NCBI GenBank assembly: GCA_019114265.1
Contig: DXFV01000001.1
Span: 1 to 40,861 of the forward strand
Direction: 5' to 3'
Length of the DNA stretch: 40,861 nt
From: Anaerofilum faecale
GTDB taxonomy: Bacteria; Bacillota; Clostridia; Oscillospirales; Ruminococcaceae
Shown one piece after another: positions 22,868 to 31,231 of this stretch. Positions within the stretch are counted from its first letter, which is position 1; the number at the start of each line of letters is the position of its first letter. Both the position numbers and the translations under genes were made by a program. The notes beneath the pieces are model-generated. The model saw only the letters and a program-made list of their open reading frames with translations, was not told the DNA's origin and did no database searches.

Positions 22868-23662
22868 TTATTTGCGTTTTTTGCGGGAAGTGGTGGTCTT
22901 GCGGGGAGCCTTGGGAGCGGCTTTCTTGGCGGGAGCAGCCTTCGGCGCCTCCTCCACAGGGGCAGCCGGGGTCTCGGGCAGATCCTTCGGAGTCACTTCC
23001 TTCACTTCCACAGCCTTGGCGGGTTCCGCCTTTACGGCCTCTTCCTTCACCGGCTCCTCTTTCTTGGCGGGAGCAGCCTTCTTGGCGGCGGGCTTTTTGG
23101 CGGGAGCCTTGGCCGGGGCTTTCTTCTCCACCTTCTCCTCCGCCTTCACTTCTTCCGCCTTTGCTTCCTCGGCTTTGGGTTCCTCGGTCTTGGCGGCCTT
23201 TTTGGCGGCGGGCTTGCGGGCAGCGCTCAGCTTCCACAGCTGGTTGTCGCCGTTCACGTCCTGCCAGATCTGGGCGCGGTCGCCGTTCTCCACGGCGTTC
23301 AGGCCCACGATGTCCAGCACCTTGCCGCTGAGGCTGGAGCGGATCTTGATGCCGGATTTGCCGGCGTCCACCACGCTCCACAGCTGGCTGGCAGCCTCTA
23401 CGTTGTCCCACTGGTGCAGCCAGCAGCCGTCGGTGATGCCGGCCATCACGATGTCCAGCACCTTGCCCGAGGCCTTGTTCATGATCTTATACACGCCGTC
23501 GCCAGAGGGGATGAATTTCCACTGCTGATGGTCGGCGGCCACTTTGTCCCATACCTGGACGGCCGCACCGTTCTCGGAGCTGCCACCCTCTACCTCCAGC
23601 ACCTTGCCGCTGGGGGACTCAATGCAATAAAATTTCTCGGTATCGATTTTTACATTTGCCAT
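22868..23662 (-). CDS. Ricin-type beta-trefoil protein with Lys/Ala/Pro/Glu-rich tail
   Basis: 264 residues. Residues 1 to about 130 form a ricin B-like trefoil with three repeats: FYCIESPSGKVLEV... QQWKF, YKIMNKASGKVLDI... QLWSV and IKIRSSLSGKVLDI... QLWKL, each with the QxW signature. Residues from about 131 to the end are low-complexity AAKK/PAKK/EEAKAEE repeats ending RKTTTSRKKRK, much like histone H1-type tails. There is no signal peptide or anchor, so it should stay in the cytoplasm unless exported unusually. ATG 23662 is chosen because GGAGG lies about 10 bases upstream. Glycan or nucleic-acid binding is possible; no function is claimed. Confidence 0.85.
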   Translation of the reverse strand: MANVKIDTEKFYCIESPSGKVLEVEGGSSENGAAVQVWDKVAADHQQWKFIPSGDGVYKIMNKASGKVLDIVMAGITDGCWLHQWDNVEAASQLWSVVDAGKSGIKIRSSLSGKVLDIVGLNAVENGDRAQIWQDVNGDNQLWKLSAARKPAAKKAAKTEEPKAEEAKAEEVKAEEKVEKKAPAKAPAKKPAAKKAAPAKKEEPVKEEAVKAEPAKAVEVKEVTPKDLPETPAAPVEEAPKAAPAKKAAPKAPRKTTTSRKKRK

Positions 23663-23686
23663 TTGGATCACTCCTCCTTACCTGTG

Positions 23687-23715
23687 ATTATACGCAAAAA
23701 TGTGACATGCGTCAA
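23687..23715 (-). promoter_or_regulatory. Promoter of the ricin-fold gene
   Basis: TTGACG (23715-23710) and TATAAT (23692-23687) are 17 bases apart on the minus strand, just ahead of the ribosome site. Confidence 0.82.
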
Positions 23716-23809
23716 TAAGCCAGCCGGCAAGCTTGGCGTTTTGGATATTTTCGACCATTGTCTTCATCCAAATTCTGCCATTTATGCAGAAAATCTTCTG
23801 CACCAGCGG

Positions 23810-24439
23810 TCAGTTCTGGGGGCGCAGCGCACACCGCAGCATCTGCATGGCACAGCGCTTGCGGGCATTTTCGGGCAGCATCGGCCACAGGGCAAGGCCG
23901 TCCTCCCTCTCCATGCACAGCGCCGCCGAATAGTGCGACAGCGCGGCGTTCAGGCAAAAGCCGCAGTATTCCACGCTGTGCGCCGGGTCGATGACGCCCT
24001 CGGCTTTTCCCTGCTCCACCAGCTTTTCCAGCAGCCCGTTCAGCTGGGCGGTGTATTCCGCCAGGCGCGGGCCATACGCCGCCAGCGTGCTGCACCGGCG
24101 GCCGCCCGGCACCGCGGCCAGCAGGCGCTGTGCCGTTGCCAGGCGGGCGGCGGTGTGGCGGTTCAGGCTGCACAGGAACCGCTCGATCTTGCCGAAAAAA
24201 TTCAAATCCTCCTGCTGCGCATACCGCATCATATCCTCCAGCAGCATCCCCACCTGGTACAGCGCCGCACCGGCCAGGATCTGCTCTTTGCTCTCGAAGT
24301 ATTCATACAGGGTGCCTTTGCCCACACCCGCGGCGTCGGCGATCTGCTGCACGGTGAGAGAATGCACGGCGCAGCCCTGCTCGACCAGGCTCTGTACCGC
24401 TTCCAGAGCGCGGATCTCCTTTTCACGGAACAGTTTCAT
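23810..24439 (-). CDS. TetR/AcrR family regulator
   Basis: 209 residues. The N-terminal helix-turn-helix reads LTVQQIADAAGVGKGTLYEYFESKEQIL (about residues 28-55), the standard TetR form. The C-terminal ligand domain is not recognisable. It starts three bases after the RND exporter stop and is expressed with it, so it probably represses the exporter from the palindrome at 28360-28383. The strongly Cys-containing C-terminus (CGFCLNAAL, CAMQMLRCAL) is notable. A weak hairpin (23773-23791) follows the gene. Confidence 0.93.
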   Translation of the reverse strand: MKLFREKEIRALEAVQSLVEQGCAVHSLTVQQIADAAGVGKGTLYEYFESKEQILAGAALYQVGMLLEDMMRYAQQEDLNFFGKIERFLCSLNRHTAARLATAQRLLAAVPGGRRCSTLAAYGPRLAEYTAQLNGLLEKLVEQGKAEGVIDPAHSVEYCGFCLNAALSHYSAALCMEREDGLALWPMLPENARKRCAMQMLRCALRPQN

Positions 24440-24442
24440 CGC

Positions 24443-27400
24443 TCAGTCCTCCTCCACTTCCACCGGATGCAGCTCGCGCCGGAACAGCAGGTCGTACAGC
24501 ACCGGCACCACCACCAGCGTCAGCAGGGTGGCGTAAGTCAGGCCGCCGATCGTGACGATGGCCATCGGCTGGGTCATCTCGGCGCCGGTGCCGGTGGCCA
24601 GCGCCATCGTGCTCATGGCCAGGATGGTGGTGAGCGCGGTCATCAGGATGGGACGGATGCGGCTGCGGCCGGTCTCCACCAGCGCGGCCTGCTTTTCCAT
24701 CCCCTCCAGGCGCAGCTGGTTGGTGTAGTCGACAAATACGATGCCGTTGTTCACCACAACGCCCACCAGGATCAAAAAGCCCAGCATGGCGATGATCGAC
24801 AGCTCCTGCCCGGTGATGCCCAGCGCCAGCAGGCCGCCGGTGAAGGCCAGCGGGATGGTGAACATCACGATGAACGGCGACAGCAGGCTTTGGAACTGGG
24901 CCACCATGATCAGATAGATGAACACCACCGCCAGCAGGATCATCAGGGCCAGATCCTGCATGGTGCTGTTGATGGTCTCGTTTTCGCCGCCGTATTCCAG
25001 CGTGTAGCCGTCGGGCAGAGACAGGCTCTGCAGGTTGTTCTCCAGCTGGCGGCTGCACAGGCCGATGTTGTAGCCGTCCGCGATGGAGGCCGACACGGTG
25101 CGGGTGCGCTGCTGGTTTTCACGGCTGATCGACACAAGGCCGGGCGCTTCCTCGATGGAGGCGATGTCCCCCAGCTTCACCGTCTGCTCCTCGCCGGTGG
25201 GGGTGGCGGCGGTCAGCTCCAGCTGGGTGAGGTCGGCGCGGGCGGGGGCATCCTGCGCGTCCTCCAGCACCACGGAATAGCTCTCGTTGTCCACCGTCAG
25301 GGTGGTGGCGGTGGAGCTGGTGGTGAGCGCGGCGGACACCTGCTGGTACACCTGCGCCACCGTCAGGCCCTTGCGCATGGCGGTGTCCTTATCGATGGTG
25401 ATGCGGGTCTCGGGATTGGCGTCCTGCTGGCCGGTGGAGATATCGGTGAGGCCTTCCACCTGCGCCATCCGCTCGGCCACCTGGTTGGACAGGTCGGCCA
25501 GAACGTCCAGATCCGGTCCGCGCAGGATCACCTGCACGCCGCTGCCGCCCAGCGCCGACAGGTCCATCGCCGAGGCGTTGGCGCTGACGGTGCAGGGAAG
25601 GTCGGCGGTGTCCTGCTCGATCTGTGCGGCGATCTGCTGGTTTTTCTTGGCGCCTTCGTCGCTCAGCAGCACATAGAAGCTGGCGGAACCGTCGCTGCCG
25701 CCCGTGCTCATGCCCATGACCGACGCGCCGCTGTCACCCGCCATCGCGCCCACTGTCTCGACGCCGTCGATGGCCTGGATGCGCTCCATCACGGTGTCGG
25801 CCAGGGCAAACTGTTCTTCCCGGTCGGCCTCCTTGGGCATCTCGACCGTCACGGTCATCTGCGGGCTGCTCATCTCCGGGATGAAGGCGGTGCCCATCCG
25901 GGTGGCCCAGAAGCAGGCGCCCACCAGCAGCAGGCCCGCCGCTCCCAGCGTGACCGCCCGGTGGCCCAGCGCCCATTGCAGCACGCGGGTGTAGCCGTTC
26001 ACAAAGGCATCGAACCAGCGGTGTTCGCGCGGGCGTGTGTTGCGCAGGAGCGTGGACCCCATTGCCGGCACCAGCGTCATCGCCACCACCAGGCTGGCCA
26101 GCAGCGAATAGGCGATGGTGAGGCCCATGTCGGTGAACAGCTGGCGGGACAGCCCCTCGGTGAACACGATGGGCAGGAACACGCAGATGGTGGTGAAGGT
26201 GGAAGCCGCGATGGCCCCGCCCACCTGGGTGGTGCCCTTGACGGCCGCGCGGGCAGCGGACATTCCCTGGCTGCGCAGGCGGTAGATGTTTTCGATGACG
26301 ACGATCGAGTTATCCACCAGCATGCCCACGCCCAGCGCCAGACCGGACAGCGAGATGATGTTCAGGGTGATGTTGGAGAAATACATCAGCGCCAGCGCGA
26401 ACAGCACGCTGATGGGGATGCTGAAGGCGATGACGGCGGTGGGCTTGAAGTCCTTCAGGAAGAACAGCAGCACCAGCACCGCCAGGATGCCGCCCACGAT
26501 CAGGTTCTGCAGCACCGAGTCGATGATGAGATAGATGTAGTCGCCCTGGTCCATCAGCGGGGTGATGCGCAGGCCGCTCTCGGTGGTCTCCAGCGATTCG
26601 ATCGCGCTGGAGATGCGGTCGGACACCGCCGAGGTGGAGGCGGTGGAGGATTTCTGCACCGTCAGCAGCACCGCGTCGTTGCCGTTGATCTTGGCGTAGC
26701 TCTCGTTGGCGTTGTCGGTCATCTGCACGGTGGCCACGTCCTTGAGACGGATGTCGCCCACGCTGTCCTCCATGCTGAACAGCAGGGCGTTCTCCACTTC
26801 CTCCACGCTGGAGAAGCTGTCGCCCACCTTGACCACATACTGCTCGCCGTCCTCGGTGATGGTGCCGGCGGGCATCGAGAAGTTCTGCGCCAGCAGCATC
26901 GCCGAGATGGTGTCACGGGTGAGCAGGCCGGACAGATTGGCCTTTTCATAGGCCTCCTGCCGGGCCTGTTCAAACTGTTCGGCCGCCTCTTCCAGCTGCG
27001 CTTCGGCCTCGGCCAGCTGCGCTTCGCTGGCGGTGAGGGCGGCCTGTCCGTTTGCCATCCCGATGGCGGCCTCCATCGTGCCCTGCTCCAGCGCGGCATA
27101 GCCCTCCTGCGCTTTTTTCAGGTTTTCTTCCAGCACCGGCTTGGCCGCCTGCACCGCCATCATCTGAGTGGAGATGTTGGACAGCTCCTGCTCGATGGCC
27201 ATCAGGCGCACACTCGCCTTGAGATACATCTCCAGCATCTGCTGGATCTGCTCCCAGTCGAGGCCGTCCAGAGCGGCGGCGGTGCTCTCGTCCAGCCACT
27301 GGCGCATCTGGTCGCGCAGGGCGGCAAACTCCTCCGCCGTCATTCCGGCCAGCTCTTCCAGGCTGCCCGGCAGCCAGTCGGGCCGCTCGCCCAATGCCTG

Positions 27401-28315
27401 CTCGATCTGGTCCACCGCCTGCTGCCAGAGCTCTTCCAGACCGGGGATCTGGCCCAGCGCCTGTTCATAGGCCTCTTTTTCGGCCTGCAAGGCAGCCTGG
27501 CTGGCCTGCAGGGTGGACTCCTGCGACAGCAGCGCGTTCAGCTGGGCGATGGCGGAATCCAGCTGCACCCCGCCGGCCGACAGCTGCGCCCCGGCCTGCT
27601 GCTGTTTGTCGGCCAGGGCCGTCTTTCCGCTTTCCAGCTGCTGCTTGCCGCTGGAAAGCCGAGCCTGGCCTTCGTCCAGCTTCTGTTTGGCGTCGGCCAG
27701 CTGCTCGTCCACCGCCGCCAGGACCTTGTCGTTCAGCGCGGCGATCTTTTCGTCGTCCAGCTTGACTTCCAGCGTCGATTCCACCAGGCCGCTGGCCTGC
27801 ACGCTGGCCACGCCGTCCAGGCGCTCGATGGCGGGGACCACCGTCTCCTGCACATAGGCGGACAGCTGCCGGATATCCATATCCTCCCGGTCCACGCCGG
27901 CGATCATCACCGGCATCATGTCGGGGCTGATCTGCAGCAGCATCGGCGTGCCCACCATTTCGTCGAAGCTGCCCTTGACCAGGTCGACGCTGGTGGAGAT
28001 GTTCAGCATGGCGGTATCCATGTTGGTGCCCTGCTCGAATTCCAGGATCACCGCGCTGGCGTTCTCGCTGGAAACAGAGCTGATGTTCTTCACGCCGCCG
28101 GTGGTTCCCAGCGCCGCCTCCAGCGGGCGGGTGACCGACGTCTCCACCTTCTCGGGGCTGGCGCCCGGATAGGAGGTGACGACCACCACATACGGCAGCT
28201 CGATGGCGGGGAGAAGGTCGGTGGTGAGGTGGGTGAGGCTGATAAAGCCCAGCACCAGCACCATCACGACCCCCACCAGCACCGTAAACGGTTTCTTCAC
28301 ACAGTATTTTACCAT
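24443..28315 (-). CDS. RND family exporter with a large coiled-coil insertion
   Basis: 1290 residues, about 260 more than AcrB-type pumps. The N-terminus MVKYCVKKPFTVLVGVVMVLVLGF and the porter segment YPGASPEKVETSVTRPLE are typical. TM4 reads GVGMLVDNSIVVIENIYRLR, so the usual Asp pair is D-N. Twelve membrane helices in two halves are evident. Between about residues 195 and 470 a Gln/Ala/Glu-rich coiled coil is inserted in the first outer loop; after it the normal porter resumes at NFSMPAGTITEDGEQYVVKV. Substrate unknown. There is no membrane-fusion or outer-membrane gene beside it, as expected in a Gram-positive. Co-transcribed with tetR. Confidence 0.93.
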   Translation of the reverse strand: MVKYCVKKPFTVLVGVVMVLVLGFISLTHLTTDLLPAIELPYVVVVTSYPGASPEKVETSVTRPLEAALGTTGGVKNISSVSSENASAVILEFEQGTNMDTAMLNISTSVDLVKGSFDEMVGTPMLLQISPDMMPVMIAGVDREDMDIRQLSAYVQETVVPAIERLDGVASVQASGLVESTLEVKLDDEKIAALNDKVLAAVDEQLADAKQKLDEGQARLSSGKQQLESGKTALADKQQQAGAQLSAGGVQLDSAIAQLNALLSQESTLQASQAALQAEKEAYEQALGQIPGLEELWQQAVDQIEQALGERPDWLPGSLEELAGMTAEEFAALRDQMRQWLDESTAAALDGLDWEQIQQMLEMYLKASVRLMAIEQELSNISTQMMAVQAAKPVLEENLKKAQEGYAALEQGTMEAAIGMANGQAALTASEAQLAEAEAQLEEAAEQFEQARQEAYEKANLSGLLTRDTISAMLLAQNFSMPAGTITEDGEQYVVKVGDSFSSVEEVENALLFSMEDSVGDIRLKDVATVQMTDNANESYAKINGNDAVLLTVQKSSTASTSAVSDRISSAIESLETTESGLRITPLMDQGDYIYLIIDSVLQNLIVGGILAVLVLLFFLKDFKPTAVIAFSIPISVLFALALMYFSNITLNIISLSGLALGVGMLVDNSIVVIENIYRLRSQGMSAARAAVKGTTQVGGAIAASTFTTICVFLPIVFTEGLSRQLFTDMGLTIAYSLLASLVVAMTLVPAMGSTLLRNTRPREHRWFDAFVNGYTRVLQWALGHRAVTLGAAGLLLVGACFWATRMGTAFIPEMSSPQMTVTVEMPKEADREEQFALADTVMERIQAIDGVETVGAMAGDSGASVMGMSTGGSDGSASFYVLLSDEGAKKNQQIAAQIEQDTADLPCTVSANASAMDLSALGGSGVQVILRGPDLDVLADLSNQVAERMAQVEGLTDISTGQQDANPETRITIDKDTAMRKGLTVAQVYQQVSAALTTSSTATTLTVDNESYSVVLEDAQDAPARADLTQLELTAATPTGEEQTVKLGDIASIEEAPGLVSISRENQQRTRTVSASIADGYNIGLCSRQLENNLQSLSLPDGYTLEYGGENETINSTMQDLALMILLAVVFIYLIMVAQFQSLLSPFIVMFTIPLAFTGGLLALGITGQELSIIAMLGFLILVGVVVNNGIVFVDYTNQLRLEGMEKQAALVETGRSRIRPILMTALTTILAMSTMALATGTGAEMTQPMAIVTIGGLTYATLLTLVVVPVLYDLLFRRELHPVEVEED

Positions 28316-28359
28316 AGGGGAATGTTCTCCTTTTTTGTGGATTTGACGGGAAATCGCAG

Positions 28360-28383
28360 TTCCGACCGACCGGTCGGTCGGAA
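28360..28383. promoter_or_regulatory. Perfect 24-bp palindrome, probable TetR operator
   Basis: The half-site TTCCGACCGACC (28360-28371) is followed directly by its exact complement (28372-28383). It lies just downstream of the exporter -10 box, covering the predicted start point, 45 bases ahead of the exporter ATG. The symmetry and the GACCGACCGGTC core are typical of TetR-family operators. Confidence 0.85.
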
Positions 28384-28393
28384 AACAATTTTA

Positions 28394-28422
28394 AGTATAG
28401 CCATTTTCACATTTGCACGCAA
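28394..28422 (-). promoter_or_regulatory. Promoter of the RND exporter-tetR operon
   Basis: TTGCGT (28422-28417) and TATACT (28399-28394) are 17 bases apart on the minus strand, upstream of the palindrome. Confidence 0.75.
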
Positions 28423-28455
28423 GGGGATTTTGCGCACAAAACAGGCGAATGCAGC

Positions 28456-28484
28456 TTGCGGGGAAAACCAAGGAATGCTATACT
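28456..28484 (+). promoter_or_regulatory. Promoter of the RimJ/RimL-type acetyltransferase gene
   Basis: TTGCGG (28456-28461) and TATACT (28479-28484) are 17 bases apart on the plus strand. It diverges from the exporter promoter and lies about 75 bases from the palindrome. Confidence 0.75.
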
Positions 28485-28513
28485 TTGAAAAAACTCCCAA
28501 GGAGGAATTCTGT

Positions 28514-29065
28514 ATGCAGCACAAGGGAACCGTTTGTCTGGAAAGCCGCCGCCTTCTGCTGCGGCCGTTCACAATGCAGGACGCCCCTGCCATGTTTCTG
28601 AACTGGGCGTCCGACAGCGAGGTGACCGCATTTCTCACCTGGCCTGCCCATGCGAGTGTGGAGGTGACCGAGGCGGTGCTGAAAGACTGGACCGCACAGT
28701 ATGCCGACAAGAAATACTACCAATGGGCGATCGTGCTCAAAGACCTGGGACAGCCCATCGGCAGCATCACGGTGAACAATGTGATCGACGACAACCTCAA
28801 AATGGCGCATGTCGGCTACTGCATCGGGCGCGCCTGGTGGGGCAAAGGCATTACCACCGAGGCCATGCAGACGGTGATGGACTTTCTGTTCGACGAGGTG
28901 GGCGTGAATCGGGTGGAATCGCTGCACAACACCCGCAACGGCGCTTCTGGTGCGGTGATGCGAAAGTGCGGCATGAAATTTGAAGGCATCCACCGCCAGG
29001 CCGACTGGAGCAACGCCGGACTTGGAGATGCTGCGTACTACGCTCTGCTGGCACAGGAGCGGTAA
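28514..29065 (+). CDS. GNAT N-acetyltransferase, RimJ/RimL type
   Basis: 183 residues. ESRRLLLRPFTMQDAPAMF at the start, GYCIGRAWWGKGITTEAMQTVMDFLF (acetyl-CoA loop, about residues 105-130) and RVESLHNTRNGASGAVMRKCGMKFEG are hallmarks of the RimJ/RimL branch. Such enzymes acetylate ribosomal protein N-termini, amino acids or small molecules; the target here is unknown. ATG 28514 has GGAGG eight bases upstream. A much longer frame upstream of it is only antisense to the exporter. Confidence 0.93.
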   Translation: MQHKGTVCLESRRLLLRPFTMQDAPAMFLNWASDSEVTAFLTWPAHASVEVTEAVLKDWTAQYADKKYYQWAIVLKDLGQPIGSITVNNVIDDNLKMAHVGYCIGRAWWGKGITTEAMQTVMDFLFDEVGVNRVESLHNTRNGASGAVMRKCGMKFEGIHRQADWSNAGLGDAAYYALLAQER

Positions 29066-29093
29066 ACAGGTTTCTATTTGTAAAACGGAAAAG

Positions 29094-29128
29094 CCCGCGC
29101 ACCGATACGGAGACGGTGTGCGGGTTTT
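29094..29128 (+). terminator. Terminator after the RimJ/RimL-type gene
   Basis: An 11-bp stem, CCCGCGCACCG (29094-29104) with CGGTGTGCGGG (29114-29124, one G-T pair), is followed by TTTT. It lies between converging genes and may serve both. Confidence 0.82.
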
Positions 29129-29156
29129 GTGTTTTCTATACAGGGGGACGCCGCCG

Positions 29157-29744
29157 TCAGGCGGGCGCCAGGCCGCGCATCCAGTAGCGCAGGTCACGCT
29201 GTGCCTTGGGCCACAGCGTTCCCTCACAGCCGCACAGACACCAGTCGAACAGCAGCCCCCGCAGAAAGCGCCAGAATAGTTCCATCAGTTCCTCGGCGGT
29301 ATAGTCGCCGGTGAGCAGTCCGGCCTGCTGGCAGCGTACACAGTGGTGCCGCATCGCCTGTAGAAGCGGACGGGCAGGACTGCGGTATTCGCGGGATTCC
29401 CCTTTCAGCAGCACGCGGTAGTAGGACGGCATGGCACGGCCCACCACCTGCTGGATATATTCCAGATACTCGCGAAAAATAAAGTACAGCGATTCCATCG
29501 GCGAAAGTTCCTCGCACTGGCGCACAAGGTCCGGCGTGATGACGCGGTCAAAATCCAGAAAGGCTTGCAGAACCAGCTGATCCTTGCTGGCATAGTGATG
29601 ATAAAACGCTCCGTTCGACACACCGGCCCGGCGGCAGATCTGACGCACGGTGACTGCATCGTAGTCTTTCTCGCGGCTGAGCTGGAGCACGGCGTCCAGC
29701 AAAGCCGAGCGGGTGGCGTCGGCACAAGGATACTGCTTTTTCAT
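29157..29744 (-). CDS. TetR/AcrR family regulator
   Basis: 195 residues starting MKKQYPCADATRSALLDAV. The helix-turn-helix is VTVRQICRRAGVSNGAFYHHYASKDQLVLQAF (about residues 32-63). The C-terminal part is rich in aromatic residues and Cys (CLCGCEGTLWPKAQRDLRYW) and not assignable. AAAAGGAG lies upstream of ATG 29744. It diverges from the degV-like gene, with overlapping promoters, so it may control itself and that gene; the target is not shown by sequence. Confidence 0.92.
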   Translation of the reverse strand: MKKQYPCADATRSALLDAVLQLSREKDYDAVTVRQICRRAGVSNGAFYHHYASKDQLVLQAFLDFDRVITPDLVRQCEELSPMESLYFIFREYLEYIQQVVGRAMPSYYRVLLKGESREYRSPARPLLQAMRHHCVRCQQAGLLTGDYTAEELMELFWRFLRGLLFDWCLCGCEGTLWPKAQRDLRYWMRGLAPA

Positions 29745-29775
29745 CCCAAAAACTCCTTTTGCGGGTGTTATACAC

Positions 29776-29804
29776 ATTATAATTAAAGTTGCATTGACAA
29801 ACAA
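29776..29804 (-). promoter_or_regulatory. Promoter of the second tetR gene
   Basis: TTGTTT (29804-29799) and TATAAT (29781-29776) are 17 bases apart on the minus strand. The -35 overlaps the plus-strand TTGACA at 29794-29799. Confidence 0.65.
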
Positions 29805-29822
29805 GACCGAATTGTGTACCAT
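29794..29822 (+). promoter_or_regulatory. Possible promoter of the DegV gene
   Basis: TTGACA (29794-29799) has only a weak TACCAT (29817-29822) at 17 bases, so the -10 is uncertain. Confidence 0.4.
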
Positions 29823-29893
29823 TTTATCATATGAATACAGAGCGCTGCTCCGCTTTGCATCGCCCTATGGACAGGAAAAGGAGATTGAAGGTT

Positions 29894-30745
29894 ATGCGTA
29901 TCGCTCTTGTCACCGATACCAACAGCGGGATCTCCGCCGACGAGGCCCGGCAACTGAACATCGAACTGCTGCCCATGCCGTTTTTCATCGACGGCAAGGT
30001 ATACTACGAGGGCGTGGACCTGTCGGCTCCGGAATTCTACGAAGCACAGGCCTCCGGCTGCAACATCACCACCTCGCAGCCGTCGCCCGGCGATGTGACC
30101 GCTCTGTGGGACCGCCTGCTGCAGGACCACGACGCGGTGGTGCACATCCCGATGTCCAGCGGATTGAGCAATTCCTGCGCCACCGCCCAGATGCTGGCGA
30201 TGGAATACGGCGGCCGGGTGCAGGTGACCGATGTGCGCCGCATCTCGATGACCCAGCGGCAGGCAGCGCTGGACGCCCTGCGGCTGATCGAGCGCGGCCT
30301 GGACCCGGTGCAGGTGCGGGTGCGGCTGGAGGAAACCGCCCTGCGCAGCAGCATCTATGTGACCCCCGACACCCTCGTCTATCTGAAAAAGGGCGGGCGC
30401 ATCACCCCTGCGGCGGCGGCGATCGGCAGCGTGCTGAACATCAAGCCGGTGCTGCAGATCCAGGGCGGCAAGATCGACGCCTTTGCCAAGGTGCGCGGGA
30501 TGCGGCAGGCGGCGACCTGCATGCTGAACGCCCTGCACGACGACCTGAACGGACGGTTCGCCGGCAAAAAGGTGAAGATCATGGCGGCCTATTCCGGCAG
30601 CGACGAAGTGGGCGAGCGGTGGCTTGCCTGGATGCACGAGCAGTTCCCCGGCCAGGAGATCTGCGCCGCGCCGCTGTCGCTGAGCATCGCCTGTCACACC
30701 GGGCCGGGCGCCATCGGTCTGGGGTGCAGCGAGTACGAGGAATAA
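29894..30745 (+). CDS. DegV family fatty-acid-binding protein
   Basis: 283 residues. The N-terminal RIALVTDTNSGIS, the HIPMSSGLSNSCATAQM serine-rich loop, and YLKKGGRITPAAAAIGSVLNIKPVL (about residues 160-185) are the DegV signature. FakB/DegV proteins bind one fatty acid and present it to the FakA kinase for phospholipid synthesis. fakA is not in the window. ATG 29894 is preceded by AAGGAGA at 10 bases. Confidence 0.94.
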   Translation: MRIALVTDTNSGISADEARQLNIELLPMPFFIDGKVYYEGVDLSAPEFYEAQASGCNITTSQPSPGDVTALWDRLLQDHDAVVHIPMSSGLSNSCATAQMLAMEYGGRVQVTDVRRISMTQRQAALDALRLIERGLDPVQVRVRLEETALRSSIYVTPDTLVYLKKGGRITPAAAAIGSVLNIKPVLQIQGGKIDAFAKVRGMRQAATCMLNALHDDLNGRFAGKKVKIMAAYSGSDEVGERWLAWMHEQFPGQEICAAPLSLSIACHTGPGAIGLGCSEYEE

Positions 30746-30774
30746 GCGCGGACATCCGTTTTTTTACACAGAGC

Positions 30775-30804
30775 AAAGCGCCCGGCCGAGCGGTCGGGCG
30801 CTTT
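30775..30804 (+). terminator. Terminator of the DegV gene
   Basis: A perfect 10-bp stem, AAAGCGCCCG (30775-30784) with CGGGCGCTTT (30795-30804), is followed by TGCTTT. It may also serve the converging gene that stops at 30814. Confidence 0.82.
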
Positions 30805-30813
30805 TGCTTTGTG

Positions 30814-31143
30814 TCAGGAGCAGCCGTGGTGTGCCTGCCCATGTCTGTGCCGGCCGCCTGTGCGTGCCTGGCCGGGATAGTTGTCGCAGACGCCGTCGCC
30901 GTCGGCATCTGTGCAGGCGTTTCGGAAGCCGGCGCCGCCCTGCCGCGCGGCGCAATAGTCACAGATGCCGTCTGCGTTTTCATCGGCATAGGTTCCGCCG
31001 CACGGGCCTGTGCAGACCTTTGCCACAGCCGCCATATCCGGCGCGGCGGCCTCCTGTCCGCTGCTTCCCAACGCCAGCACGCTGCCGGTTCCTGCACAGA
31101 GCACCAGCACCGCAGCGGCTGCACCGAGTATCTTCCGTTTCAT
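30814..31143 (-). CDS. Small secreted protein with Asp/Cys calcium-type repeats
   Basis: 109 residues. The signal peptide is MKRKILGAAAAVLVLCAGTG, with a likely cut near 'LALGSS' about residue 27. The mature part has two repeats, ADENADGICDYC and TDADGDGVCDNY, which match the thrombospondin-type-3/EF-loop calcium pattern (D.D.DG.CD), plus CTGPCGG and a His-rich tail (RHRHGQAHHGC). Similar small proteins are common in gut clostridia. Calcium or metal binding is likely from the motif, but the role is unknown. GGAGG lies upstream of ATG 31143. Confidence 0.85.
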   Translation of the reverse strand: MKRKILGAAAAVLVLCAGTGSVLALGSSGQEAAAPDMAAVAKVCTGPCGGTYADENADGICDYCAARQGGAGFRNACTDADGDGVCDNYPGQARTGGRHRHGQAHHGCS

Positions 31144-31231
31144 TGTTCTCCCTCCTAAAAGAAGTATACTCCTTTTGGAAGCTATACGCAATACAGCTTG
31201 GAACACCAGTCTCATCCATCCGCCGTACAGG

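Noticed and set aside
23773..23791. TTCTGC/GCAGAA hairpin after the tetR gene as a terminator
   Set aside because: Only six pairs and no real T run; too weak to list as a feature.
22850..29065. A 2071-codon open frame on the plus strand covering the ricin-fold, tetR and exporter genes
   Set aside because: It is antisense to three well-supported genes and has His/Gln/Gly-rich, repeat-like composition typical of the reverse of GC-rich codons. Only its last 184 codons (from ATG 28514, with a GGAGG site) are a real gene.
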